Source of the DNA: an uncultured Prevotellaceae bacterium
GTDB taxonomy: Bacteria; Bacteroidota; Bacteroidia; Bacteroidales; Muribaculaceae
Length of the DNA: 64,000 nt
Direction of reading: 5' to 3'
NCBI GenBank assembly: GCA_937916085.1
Contig: CALGGO010000090.1
Coordinates: 70,254-134,253 of the forward strand
Made by a program: the position numbers and the translations under genes. The notes below the pieces were generated by a model that was not told the DNA's origin, did not search any database, and saw only the letters and a program-made list of their open reading frames with translations. Of this stretch, positions 27,151 to 35,781 are shown piece by piece (within the stretch, counting starts at the first letter, position 1; the number at the start of each line of letters is the position of its first letter).

Positions 27151-28198
27151 GGATTTTATAAATCAATTCTCGCAGCAAGGCATTGGCGTCTTGGCGCGAT
27201 TTTATACCTTTGCTCTTAGTGTCGCACTCTCTAATCCAGGAGATTATATTGACGCAAGCCAGTGTGTTATAGTATCGTGAGGCTTCCTCAAACTTCTTGA
27301 CTCTAAACGCCGATTTGGTGCCTACGGCAGCCATGAGTCCTGCTTGTGAACGGTCGGTGGCAGCTCTATAAAGGAGCAGTTTGGAAAAATAGCCGAAGAG
27401 CATACTCACCGTGACCACTGTGGGGTTAGCCTTTGGGTTCTTTTCATAGTAGTTGATTATTTCAAAGGCTTTCTTGGCATTGCGCCGCGAGAGAGCCTCC
27501 TCGAGCTCGAAGTTGTTGTAGTCCTTGCTGATGCCTATGTTCTTTTCTATCAGTTCGGGAGTAATGCGCTTGTCGTCTTTTACTAGGATTTTGAGTTTGT
27601 CGATTTCGGTGTAGAGTCGCGAGATGTCGTTTCCAACATTTGATGACAGCATCGACAGCGCTTTCTCGTCGATGGAGCAGCCCTGCGACTTGATGTAATC
27701 CATTGCTGCTAGCTCCATAGGTCTGCCCTCACGCAACTTGTCGCTGCGGAACACCACTCCCGACTCGTTCTTCTTCACCGCATCGACAAATTCTTTGCCC
27801 TTGATTGCTTCACCCTTGTTGCACACCACAAGAATGGTGCTTGTGAGAGGTTGCGCAGCATAGTGCTTGAGTTGGTTTAGCTCGTTGGCATTGCCTTTAT
27901 TGTTGAGTTTCCCCACCACCTGCGCCTCTCTGATAACTACCACCTGATGCTGTGCCATAGCGGGATATTGCTTGCACATGCTTATCACGTTGCGAATGTC
28001 GGTGACATCGGCACCATAGATTATATTGAGGTTGAAGTCACGCTCATCGGGCGACAGAGCGTTCTCGACAATAGCTTCCTCGAGGCGGTCTATGAAATAG
28101 CCCTCCTCGCCATGCAAGACATATATTGGTCGAAACTTCTTGGCGTTGATTTCTTTCAACAAGCCCGAAAACGTAACATCTTCTTTTTTTGCTGCCAT
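27140..28198 (-). CDS. holA: DNA polymerase III delta subunit
   Basis: Clamp-loader subunit that opens the beta clamp. The 352 residues fit the family's roughly 340. The N-terminus FSGLLKEINAKKFRPIYVLH with GEEGYFIDRLEEAI and the AAA+ like core (NKGEAIKGKEFVDAVKK) match HolA. The C-terminal helical domain contains SRRNAKKAFEIINYYEKNPK and SKLLLYRA. It is divergent from the HsdR_N-like gene, 88 bp apart. The stop codon lies within the intergenic repeat. Confidence 0.9.
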   Translation of the reverse strand: MAAKKEDVTFSGLLKEINAKKFRPIYVLHGEEGYFIDRLEEAIVENALSPDERDFNLNIIYGADVTDIRNVISMCKQYPAMAQHQVVVIREAQVVGKLNNKGNANELNQLKHYAAQPLTSTILVVCNKGEAIKGKEFVDAVKKNESGVVFRSDKLREGRPMELAAMDYIKSQGCSIDEKALSMLSSNVGNDISRLYTEIDKLKILVKDDKRITPELIEKNIGISKDYNNFELEEALSRRNAKKAFEIINYYEKNPKANPTVVTVSMLFGYFSKLLLYRAATDRSQAGLMAAVGTKSAFRVKKFEEASRYYNTLACVNIISWIRECDTKSKGIKSRQDANALLRELIYKILTS

Positions 28199-28286
28199 GA
28201 TTACTTTTTTTCAAAGACAAGAATGCGTAATTCAGAAATTTTTTGTAAATTTACAACATATTTCGCAGACTAACAAACAAAAAATC

Positions 28287-28736
28287 ATGCAGAGGTTAAA
28301 TCTCCCTGAATATCAGTTTAATATAAAAAACAAGGATAATACTTTTGTCATCCTCGACACATTGCGCAAGCGATGGGTTACCCTCACCCCCGAGGAATGG
28401 GTGCGACAGAACTTCGTGCGCTTCTTGATTGAGGACAGGGAATTTCCCGCTGCATTGATGAACAATGAGATTTCGCTCACTCAAAACGGTATCAAGCGCC
28501 GCTGCGACACACTCGTCGCCGACCGTCAAGGAGCGCCACTGGTGATTGTAGAGTATAAAGCTCCAACAGTCGAGATTACCCAAAAGACCTTTGACCAGAT
28601 AGTGCGTTACAACATGGTGCTGAAGGCAAGATACTTGATAGTGTCGAACGGCATGACCCACTACTGCTGCAAAATTGACTATGACAACAACAGCTATTGC
28701 TTTCTTGAAGAAATCCCTTGTTATGGAGGGTTATAG
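28287..28736 (+). CDS. HsdR N-terminal-like (type I restriction R_N) domain protein
   Basis: A 149-residue cytoplasmic protein with a PD-(D/E)xK-like fold seen at the N-terminus of HsdR. The core is KRRCDTLVADRQGAPLVIVE followed by YKAP, giving D-x(n)-E-x-K active-site spacing, then FDQIVRYNMVLKARYLIVSN. Stand-alone copies next to holA appear common in Bacteroidales (recollection), so it is probably a housekeeping nuclease-like protein and not a restriction system. No HsdM or HsdS is present. I chose the ATG at 28287; the upstream frame overlaps the holA 5' end. Confidence 0.8.
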   Translation: MQRLNLPEYQFNIKNKDNTFVILDTLRKRWVTLTPEEWVRQNFVRFLIEDREFPAALMNNEISLTQNGIKRRCDTLVADRQGAPLVIVEYKAPTVEITQKTFDQIVRYNMVLKARYLIVSNGMTHYCCKIDYDNNSYCFLEEIPCYGGL

Positions 28737-28744
28737 GTTTTTTG

Positions 28745-28800
28745 TCGATTGGTCGATTGGTCGATTGCTCGATTGCTCGATTGCTCGATTATTCGATTTT
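28745..28800. repeat. Octamer tandem repeat tcgattgN
   Basis: About seven units of tcgattgg/tcgattgc/tcgattat in a row, ending 17 bp before the helicase start. The period is 8 bp. It lies in the presumed 5' leader of the next gene. Confidence 0.8.
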
Positions 28801-28816
28801 TAATTCTAGATAAATT

Positions 28817-31168
28817 TTGGAAGACTATTTAAATAAACTCAATGACCAGCAGCGCGAGGCGGTGCTTTATTGCGACGGACCGCAGCTGGTGATAGCGGGT
28901 GCTGGCTCGGGGAAGACCCGTGTACTCACCTACAAGATTGTTCACCTGCTCAAACTCGGTTATTTCCCATCGCACATCATGGCATTGACCTTCACCAACA
29001 AAGCCGCCGGCGAGATGCGCGAGCGCGTCAAAGCACTGGTGGGAGATGAGGTTTCGTCACACCTGTGGATGGGAACGTTCCACTCCATCTTCGCCAAACT
29101 CCTTCGCATCAATGCCGACCGCATCGGGTTTGACCATGATTACACGATTTATGACACAAGTGACTCACGTTCGCTCATAAAGCTAATTATCAAGGACATG
29201 CAGCTTGACGACAAGGTATATAAGCCTGCCACTATCCAGTCGCGCATCTCGATGATGAAGAATGCGCTCATCACGCCGTCATATTATGAGCTCGACCGTC
29301 AGCTGCTTGATGAAGACGCAAGACTCAAGCGACCGCTCACCGCCGAGATTTACAAGACTTATTGCCACCGCTGCAAGATTGCCGGAGCGATGGACTTTGA
29401 TGACCTGCTGGTCTATACCAATATATTGCTGCGTGACAATCCTGAAATCCTCAAGAAATATCAGGCACGGTTTGAATACATCTTGGTTGATGAGTACCAA
29501 GATACTAACTTTGCCCAGCATCTTATCATCACCCAACTCGCCAAGTCGCACAACCATGTGTGCGTAGTGGGCGACGACGCGCAGAGCATATATTCGTTTA
29601 GAGGGGCGAACATCTCCAATATCCTTGACTTGAAAAAGTCGTTCCCGAAACTTCAGACATTCAAACTCGAGCGCAACTACCGCTCAACACAGAACATAAT
29701 TGGAGCTGCAAACTCACTAATTGCCAAAAACAAACGTCAAATTAAGAAGAACATCTACAGCGAAAACCCTGTGGGAACGAAAGTTAATGTGGTAGAATGT
29801 TATAACGACTATGAAGAAGCCTACGTTGTGGCAAGCACCATTCTGTCGTTAAAGGCGCGCGAGGGGTGCAGCTATGAGGACTTTGCAGTGCTCTACCGCA
29901 CCAACGCCCAGTCGCGTGTGCTGGAGGAAGCACTGGGCAGCGGAGGCCTTAAGAACAAGCATGGCGACAAGCGACGCCCTATCCCCTATCGCATCTATGG
30001 CGGCCTCTCGTTCTATCAGCGCAAGGAAATCAAAGACGCTTTAGCCTATTTCCGCCTCACTATCAACCCCAACGATGATGAGGCTTTGCGGCGAGTCATC
30101 AATTATCCCGCACGTGGTATCGGTGCCACAACAATGGCAAAAGTGCAGCACTGCGGCATAGATAACGGCGTGAGTATGTGGCAAGTGTTGAACAATCCAC
30201 AGCATCACAAGCTTGACGTGAACGGAGGCACATCAAGGAAGCTGCAAACCTTTGTGGAACTTATCAACGGCTTTGCAGCGCAAGACCAGACTGGTGTCAA
30301 TGCCTACGAACTGGGGCGCACTATCATTGAGCGCAGCGGCATAATGGCTGAGTTGATGAAAGACAAGTCGATAGAGAATATCAGTAAGCAGGAGAACCTC
30401 AACGAGCTGTTATCGGCAATTCATGATTTTGTTGAGGAGCAAGAAGAGCAAGGCTCTGTCGAGACAAGAATGACCGACTTCCTAGCCCAGGCATCACTCG
30501 CCACCGACCAAGACACCGACAAGAGCACTGGTGAGTGCGTGACGCTGATGACGGTGCATGCCGCTAAGGGTCTGGAATACAAGAATGTGATAATAGTGGG
30601 AGTGGAAGAAGACCTGTTCCCCTCGGCTATGAGCAAAGACTCGCTTGCTGCTATCGAGGAAGAACGACGGCTGCTTTATGTCGCCATAACGCGTGCCGAG
30701 AAAAACTGCGTGATAACCTACGCCAAGTCACGTTTCCGCAATGGCAGCACCCAGAATTGCCTTGTCAGCCGTTTTCTTCGTGACATTGACCCGCAATTCC
30801 TGGCGATGGGCGCCACAAGCGGTAATAAGCCCAAGAGAGAGGAACGTTATGACTATAGGACCGAGCGACGCCGAGGGTTTGAGAGCCTGAGAAGCGAATA
30901 CAAGGAACCGCCAGCACAGAGGCCTCAACCCTCATTTCGACCTGTATCACAAAGCACTCCCCCACCAGCCAATGCGGTGGGCGGCGACTTCACTTTACAT
31001 TCTCTGAGCGAGATTAGCGAGGGCTGCCTAATTCTGCACAACAAGTTTGGACAAGGCACAATCGCTAAAATTGACACTAGCGGCAGTGACCCGAAAATCA
31101 TCGTGGAGTTTGATGTGATGGGACAACGCACCTTGCTGCTGAAATTTGCTAAATTCAAGATATTGTAG
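28817..31168 (+). CDS. UvrD/PcrA-family 3'-5' DNA helicase
   Basis: A 783-residue SF1A helicase for DNA repair. Q motif LNDQQREAV, Walker A AGAGSGKTRVLT, motif Ia TFTNKAAGEMRERV, Walker B VDEYQDTN, motif III GDDAQSIYSFRGA, motif IV ERNYRST and motif VI YVAITRAEK are all present. The C-terminus has a PcrA-like Tudor segment (GCLILHNKFGQGTIAKIDTS). The start is TTG: an in-frame TAA lies two codons upstream and the first in-frame ATG is past the Walker A motif, so only TTG (or a rarer ATT) can begin a functional protein. Confidence 0.92.
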   Translation: MEDYLNKLNDQQREAVLYCDGPQLVIAGAGSGKTRVLTYKIVHLLKLGYFPSHIMALTFTNKAAGEMRERVKALVGDEVSSHLWMGTFHSIFAKLLRINADRIGFDHDYTIYDTSDSRSLIKLIIKDMQLDDKVYKPATIQSRISMMKNALITPSYYELDRQLLDEDARLKRPLTAEIYKTYCHRCKIAGAMDFDDLLVYTNILLRDNPEILKKYQARFEYILVDEYQDTNFAQHLIITQLAKSHNHVCVVGDDAQSIYSFRGANISNILDLKKSFPKLQTFKLERNYRSTQNIIGAANSLIAKNKRQIKKNIYSENPVGTKVNVVECYNDYEEAYVVASTILSLKAREGCSYEDFAVLYRTNAQSRVLEEALGSGGLKNKHGDKRRPIPYRIYGGLSFYQRKEIKDALAYFRLTINPNDDEALRRVINYPARGIGATTMAKVQHCGIDNGVSMWQVLNNPQHHKLDVNGGTSRKLQTFVELINGFAAQDQTGVNAYELGRTIIERSGIMAELMKDKSIENISKQENLNELLSAIHDFVEEQEEQGSVETRMTDFLAQASLATDQDTDKSTGECVTLMTVHAAKGLEYKNVIIVGVEEDLFPSAMSKDSLAAIEEERRLLYVAITRAEKNCVITYAKSRFRNGSTQNCLVSRFLRDIDPQFLAMGATSGNKPKREERYDYRTERRRGFESLRSEYKEPPAQRPQPSFRPVSQSTPPPANAVGGDFTLHSLSEISEGCLILHNKFGQGTIAKIDTSGSDPKIIVEFDVMGQRTLLLKFAKFKIL

Positions 31169-31213
31169 CTAACCACTAAACTTAAACTTTTGTGCGTAGC
31201 ACAAACTAAAAAA

Positions 31214-32350
31214 ATGAATACACCTTATTATATAGTATATGAGGAGAAGTTGAGACGCAATCTCGACCTTATCGCCCGTGTGAGCCGTGAAAGTGGCGCA
31301 AAAATCATCATGGCGTTCAAAGCCAACGCCTTGTGGCGCACGTTTCACATTTTCAGGGAATATGGCATCGCATCTACTGCCAGTTCAGTAAACGAGATGC
31401 TGCTTGCCAACGACGAGTTGCACTGCAAGGCGCACACCTATTGCCCTGCCTATACCGAGCAGACCATAAAGCAGTATATCGCCGGAAGCAGCCATATTAC
31501 TTTCAATTCAGTTGACCAATTTTTGAGGTTCAAACCATTTATCGATGAACATAACGCTGCTGAACCTAGCGACCGCATCAGTTGCGGCCTGCGCATCAAC
31601 CCCATGTGCTCGGTGATTGAGACCGACATCTACAATCCCTGCTGCCCTGGGTCACGGTTTGGCATCCTAAGCGAGAACCTTAATGCGGTGCCCGAAGGCA
31701 TCGAGGGCTTCCATTTTCATGCACTATGCGAGTCAACCTCTTACGACCTCGCCAAAGTGCTCGACGCTATGGAGGAACAGTTTGGCAAATGGCTGCCACA
31801 ACTCAAGTGGATAAACATGGGCGGCGGCCACCTGATGACTCGCAAGGATTATGACGTGGAGCATCTCATTCATCTGCTTCAAGATTTCAGGCTGCGGCAT
31901 CCAAATTTGGAAGTGATATTAGAGCCTGGCAGCGCATTCTGCTGGCAGACTGGCGACCTAGAGGCTACAGTAGTTGATGTTGTGGAGAACAGTGGCATCA
32001 AGACGGCGATTGTAAATGTGTCCTTTGCCTGTCACATGCCCGACTGCCTTGAGATGCCTTATAAACCCGTTATCACGCAAGCGTTGCGCGAGGTTGACGT
32101 GAATTGTCCCACCTATCGCATCGGTGGTAACTCATGCCTGAGCGGCGACTATGTGGGAGACTGGAGCTTTAAACATGAACTGAAGGCAGGCGACCACCTC
32201 ACCTTTGAGGACATGAACCATTACACGACAGTAAAGACCAATATGTTCAACGGCATCTCACATCCCGCCATCGTGCTACAGCACCTTGACGGAACAATTG
32301 AAGTGCTAAGGGAATTCACTTACGAAGACTATAAGTCGAGGATGAGCTGA
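31214..32350 (+). CDS. nspC: Carboxynorspermidine decarboxylase
   Basis: PLP-dependent decarboxylase making (nor)spermidine from carboxy(nor)spermidine in the alternative polyamine pathway of many gut Bacteroidetes. From the ATG at 31214 it has 378 residues. It has a fold III alanine-racemase-like barrel with the Lys in IIMAFKANALW, PGSRFGIL, WINMGGGHLMT, EPGSAFCW and the C-terminal CHMPDCLEMPYKP and GGNSCLSGDYVGDW (substrate and PLP residues). The partner dehydrogenase is not in this window. The stop codon lies within an agctga repeat word. Confidence 0.92.
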   Translation: MNTPYYIVYEEKLRRNLDLIARVSRESGAKIIMAFKANALWRTFHIFREYGIASTASSVNEMLLANDELHCKAHTYCPAYTEQTIKQYIAGSSHITFNSVDQFLRFKPFIDEHNAAEPSDRISCGLRINPMCSVIETDIYNPCCPGSRFGILSENLNAVPEGIEGFHFHALCESTSYDLAKVLDAMEEQFGKWLPQLKWINMGGGHLMTRKDYDVEHLIHLLQDFRLRHPNLEVILEPGSAFCWQTGDLEATVVDVVENSGIKTAIVNVSFACHMPDCLEMPYKPVITQALREVDVNCPTYRIGGNSCLSGDYVGDWSFKHELKAGDHLTFEDMNHYTTVKTNMFNGISHPAIVLQHLDGTIEVLREFTYEDYKSRMS

Positions 32351-32402
32351 CTAGCTTCACCGAACGCCGCGGTGCGGCGCACTACACAACACCACAAACG
32401 CA

Positions 32403-32505
32403 AATTACTGAGAATCAACAATTAGTGGTCCTCTATTAGTGAAAATCAACAATTAGTGTAAATTAGTGTAAATTAGTGGTTATAACTCACTATGAATTAG
32501 TGGTT
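32403..32505. repeat. aattagtgta repeat overlapping the ABC-F stop
   Basis: Multiple aattagtgta/aattagtgg and gaaaatcaac words in tandem. The last codons of the ABC-F gene (ACC ACT AAT TCA TAG on the minus strand) are part of the final copy. Confidence 0.65.
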
Positions 32506-34418
32506 TCTTCAAGTTCCTCACAAGCTTGCTCCCACTGAGCCATTATATCCTCCAGTTGATGATTGAGTTGCTCGTGACGGGAATAAATTTCAGGGTCGGT
32601 AGCGTTGCCTTGCGACAGTTGCGCCTCTATCTCAGCTATCGCCGCTTCGGTGTCGGCAATCTGCTGCTCAAGGTTTTTCACACGCTTCTCGGCACGTCGC
32701 ACCTCGCGCTCGTGCTCTTTCTGCTCTTGATAACTGAGTTTTGATGTCGTCATCACCTTCTCCTGCTGTGGAGCGGCATTTTTTTCCTTTATCTCAAGTT
32801 GTTGAAGCGACTGAATCTTCTTCTTCTCAAGGAATTCATAGATGCCGCACAGGTGCTCACGCACGCGATGGTTGCCAAACTCATAAACCTTACTTACCAA
32901 GCCGTCAAGGAAGTCGCGGTCATGCGACACTACAATCACCGTGCCGTCGAAGTCGGCGATAGCACTCTTTAGGATGTCCTTGGTGCACATATCGAGGTGG
33001 TTGGTAGGCTCATCGAGAATAAGCAGGTTCACTGGCTGAAGCAGCAGTTTGAGCATCGCCAGTCGCGCCTTCTCGCCACCTGACAACACTTTCACCTTCT
33101 TCTCGCTCGCCTCGCCGCCAAACATGAAAGCTCCCAGCAGGTCGTTGATGCGTGAGCGTATATCGCCCACAGCCTCATAGTCTATAGTGTCGAATACAGT
33201 TATCTCCTCATTAAGCAGTTGCGCCTGATTTTGAGCAAAGTAAGCAATCTTCACGTTGTGACCAATTTTGAGAGAACCATCGAAAGGTATCTCGTTCATG
33301 ATGCATTTGACAAGGGTTGACTTGCCGGCACCGTTCTTGCCCACAAACGCAACTTTCTCACCACGTTTTATTGTGAAAGTCACATCTTTAAACACGTTAA
33401 GGTTGCCATAGCTCTTCGCCACATCGTCGGCTATGACGGGATAATCTCCCGAACGAGGTGCGGGCGGGAACTTGAGTCGCAGATGCGAGTTATCCACCTC
33501 GTCAATCTCGATGCGTTCCACCTTTGCCAGCTGCTTGATGCGGCTCTGTACTTGCACAGCTTTTGTTGCCTTGTAGCGGAATTTCTCTATGAACTCCTCG
33601 GTGTCCTGAATCATCTTCTGTTGGTTGTCGTAGGCACGGCGCTGCTGCTCAAGGCGTTCCTTGCGCAGTTCCACAAAGTGAGAGTAATTGACTTGATAAT
33701 CATAGATTTTTCCAAGCGAAATCTCAATGGTGCGGGTGGTAACATTGTCGATGAACGCGCGGTCGTGGCTCACGAGTAGCAAAGCGCCGCGACGGGTCTT
33801 GAGGAAGTCCTCCAGCCACTGGATTGACTCGATGTCGAGGTGGTTGGTGGGCTCATCAAGCAACAGCACGTCGGGGCGTTGTAACAGCAGTTTGGCAATC
33901 TCCACACGCATGCGCCACCCTCCGCTGAACTCACTGGTGGGACGGTCAAAGTCGCTGCGCTCAAAACCGAGACCCATCAGCGTCTTCTCCAACTCCGCCT
34001 CATAGTTCTCGCTCTGCATCATGGCGCGCAAATCGGTCTTCTGTGACAACCGCTCCAGCAGCGATTGATAGCTGTCGCTCTCATAGTCGATGCGCTCGGC
34101 AATCTCTTGATTGATGGCGTCAATCTCCCGGTCAAGCTCTTTCACATGGTCGAAGGCCTTGGCTGCCTCCTCTCGAAGGGTACAGTTATCCACGAGGCGC
34201 ATCTGCTGCGGCAGGTAGCCGATGGTCACATCGTTCGGTTTAGACACGCTGCCGCCAGTGGGCATTTGCAAACCCGCGATAATCTTTAGCATCGTAGATT
34301 TGCCAGCACCATTCTTGCCAACAAGAGCGATACGGTCGTTCTTGTTGATCACATAATTTATATTGTCAAAAAGGGGCCGAGCACTGAACTCAACCTTGAG
34401 ATTTTGTATTGAAATCAT
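32490..34418 (-). CDS. ABC-F family ATPase (translation factor type)
   Basis: A soluble tandem ABC ATPase of 642 residues that binds the ribosome E site in relatives (EttA, Uup, YheS). Domain 1 has ALVGKNGAGKSTMLKIIAGL, the signature FSGGWRMRVEIAKLLLQRP and LLLDEPTNHLD. An inter-domain linker of about 80 residues follows. Domain 2 has AFVGKNGAGKSTLVKCIMNE, LSGGEKARLAMLKLLL and LILDEPTNHLD. The C-terminus is a coiled coil (RAEKRVKNLEQQIADTEAAI) as in Uup/YheS. There are no membrane segments, and the sequence does not show whether it confers antibiotic protection. Confidence 0.92.
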   Translation of the reverse strand: MISIQNLKVEFSARPLFDNINYVINKNDRIALVGKNGAGKSTMLKIIAGLQMPTGGSVSKPNDVTIGYLPQQMRLVDNCTLREEAAKAFDHVKELDREIDAINQEIAERIDYESDSYQSLLERLSQKTDLRAMMQSENYEAELEKTLMGLGFERSDFDRPTSEFSGGWRMRVEIAKLLLQRPDVLLLDEPTNHLDIESIQWLEDFLKTRRGALLLVSHDRAFIDNVTTRTIEISLGKIYDYQVNYSHFVELRKERLEQQRRAYDNQQKMIQDTEEFIEKFRYKATKAVQVQSRIKQLAKVERIEIDEVDNSHLRLKFPPAPRSGDYPVIADDVAKSYGNLNVFKDVTFTIKRGEKVAFVGKNGAGKSTLVKCIMNEIPFDGSLKIGHNVKIAYFAQNQAQLLNEEITVFDTIDYEAVGDIRSRINDLLGAFMFGGEASEKKVKVLSGGEKARLAMLKLLLQPVNLLILDEPTNHLDMCTKDILKSAIADFDGTVIVVSHDRDFLDGLVSKVYEFGNHRVREHLCGIYEFLEKKKIQSLQQLEIKEKNAAPQQEKVMTTSKLSYQEQKEHEREVRRAEKRVKNLEQQIADTEAAIAEIEAQLSQGNATDPEIYSRHEQLNHQLEDIMAQWEQACEELEETTNS

Positions 34419-34473
34419 TATTTAGTAAACAAGCTGACGAGTTGACAAGCTAACAAGCAAACTAAAATCGCCA

Positions 34474-34481
34474 CAAAATTA
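34474..34481 (-). promoter_or_regulatory. -7 promoter box for the ABC-F gene
   Basis: TAATTTTG on the minus strand, 55 bp before the ATG. No -33 TTTG at the proper distance. Confidence 0.4.
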
Positions 34482-34560
34482 CATAAAAAATATCAAACGA
34501 CTAAATTAGATAAGAAACGATTTTAAATGAATATTGAAGTTTCAATCCAAATTGAACTTT

Positions 34561-34594
34561 TTTGAGGTATTTCCACAAATAATTGCTACCTTTG
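34561..34594 (+). promoter_or_regulatory. Promoter of the dus gene
   Basis: TTTG at 34561-34564 and TACCTTTG at 34587-34594, with a 22 bp spacer (slightly long). The leader to the ATG at 34677 is about 80 nt and includes a repeat arm. Confidence 0.6.
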
Positions 34595-34676
34595 CAAAAA
34601 AAGTGAAAACAATATATCAAATGCGGCGACAACAGCCATTGCCTTGTCTGCTTGTTCGCTTGTCTGCTATAAAGTT

Positions 34677-35600
34677 ATGATTGAAAACATTAAGATATTT
34701 GCTGCACCGGTGCAGGGGATTACCGACTGCCACTGGCGCAATGCGCACCATGAGATTTTTGGCGGTCCAGATGGGTATTTCGGACCGTTTATGCGTGTGG
34801 AACATAAGGAGATACGCAAGCGCGACCTCTTTGATGCTAACCCTGAAAATAATTCGGTACCAGTTTTCACACCTCAGATTCTTGCCTGCCAACCTAAAGA
34901 CTCACTGCGCATGGTAGAGGCTCTGAAAGAGATGGGTCACAGCGCTATCGACATTAACCTGGGCTGCCCATTCCCGCCCATCGCCCTGCATCACAAGGGC
35001 TCGGGACTGCTGCAATACCCCGACGAGGTGGAGAAGCTCTTCAAAGCATTAAGCAAAGTTGAGGACGTGAGCTACAGCGTGAAGATGCGCCTTGGTTGGG
35101 ACGAGCCTACGCATTGGCGAGACATTATTCCGCTGTTGGATATAATTGAGCCGACTCACGTCACCGTGCATCCACGCACTGGACGGCAGCAATACAAAGG
35201 CGTACTCGACCTTGACCAGTTCAACGCCATTGTTGCCGCAAGCCACTACCCTGTCATCTATAACGGCGAGCTGAAAAACCTTGACGACATCTCGCGCATG
35301 AGCAAGATACTGCCTGGCATTGCCGGCATGATGATAGGTCGCGGACTCATCGAAGACCCTGCCATGCTCTGCCCCGAGAAAGCGACTGCCAACAACTACT
35401 GCGAGCTCCATAACCGCTTGCGCGATGCCTATACCTCACAGCTTAACGGCGGTGAGCACCAGTTGCTCCTTAAGATGAAGTCGCTATGGGAAACGTTCCT
35501 CCCAAACGCTCCCCACAAGTCGCTAAAAGCCATCAAGAAAGCCACCTCAATGGCAAAATACAACGTGGCTGTGAGTGAGTTGTTCTATAGTATGGAATAG
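34677..35600 (+). CDS. tRNA-dihydrouridine synthase
   Basis: FMN-dependent reduction of uridine to dihydrouridine in the tRNA D-loop. From the ATG at 34677 it has 307 residues. The N-terminus ENIKIFAAPVQGITDCHWRN is the FMN-binding strand. DINLGCPFPPIALHHKGSGL carries the catalytic Cys, YSVKMRLGW the Lys/Arg pair, and VTVHPRTGRQQYKG the His/Arg motif. The subfamily (DusA, B or C) is not resolved. The 11 codons upstream of 34677 read through a repeat arm and were rejected. Confidence 0.9.
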   Translation: MIENIKIFAAPVQGITDCHWRNAHHEIFGGPDGYFGPFMRVEHKEIRKRDLFDANPENNSVPVFTPQILACQPKDSLRMVEALKEMGHSAIDINLGCPFPPIALHHKGSGLLQYPDEVEKLFKALSKVEDVSYSVKMRLGWDEPTHWRDIIPLLDIIEPTHVTVHPRTGRQQYKGVLDLDQFNAIVAASHYPVIYNGELKNLDDISRMSKILPGIAGMMIGRGLIEDPAMLCPEKATANNYCELHNRLRDAYTSQLNGGEHQLLLKMKSLWETFLPNAPHKSLKAIKKATSMAKYNVAVSELFYSME

Positions 35601-35601
35601 A

Positions 35602-35729
35602 AGACAAGAAAACAAGAAGACAAGAAAACAAGAAAACAAGAAGACAAGAAAACAAGAAGACAAGAAAACAAGAAAACAAGAAAACAAGAGGACAAGAAGT
35701 CAAGAGGACAAGAGGACAAGAAGACAAGA
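35602..35729. repeat. acaagaaa/acaagaag octamer tandem array
   Basis: About 16 units of 8 bp (acaagaaa, acaagaag, acaagagg), the cleanest tandem array in the window, starting directly after the dus stop. There is no spacer structure, so it is not a CRISPR. It could vary in copy number by slippage. Confidence 0.9.
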
Positions 35730-35760
35730 GGGTGTAGCATCTAGTTGTGTTACACCCTCT
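35727..35760. terminator. Hairpin between convergent genes
   Basis: A 10 bp perfect stem agagggtgta / tacaccctct with a 14 nt loop, between the dus array and the CoA-transferase stop. The following bases (catgttt) are a weak T tract. Confidence 0.65.
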
Positions 35761-35781
35761 CATGTTTATTGAATTTACGCG

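Larger units (their letters stand above)
34425..34669. repeat. Split inverted repeat arms in a divergent region
   Basis: The left arm (34425-34462, aacaagctgacgagttgaca) and the right arm (34636-34669, cattgccttgtctgcttgtt) flank 170 bp of AT-rich DNA containing promoters for both divergent genes. Both arms would therefore be transcribed in the 5' leaders of the ABC-F and dus genes. Confidence 0.55.

Noticed and set aside
28287..28736. Restriction-modification system
   Set aside because: Only an HsdR_N-like domain is present. There is no methylase or specificity subunit nearby, and the holA-adjacent context suggests housekeeping.
35602..35729. Possible CRISPR array
   Set aside because: The unit is 8 bp with no spacers, and there are no cas genes in the window. 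It is a simple tandem repeat.
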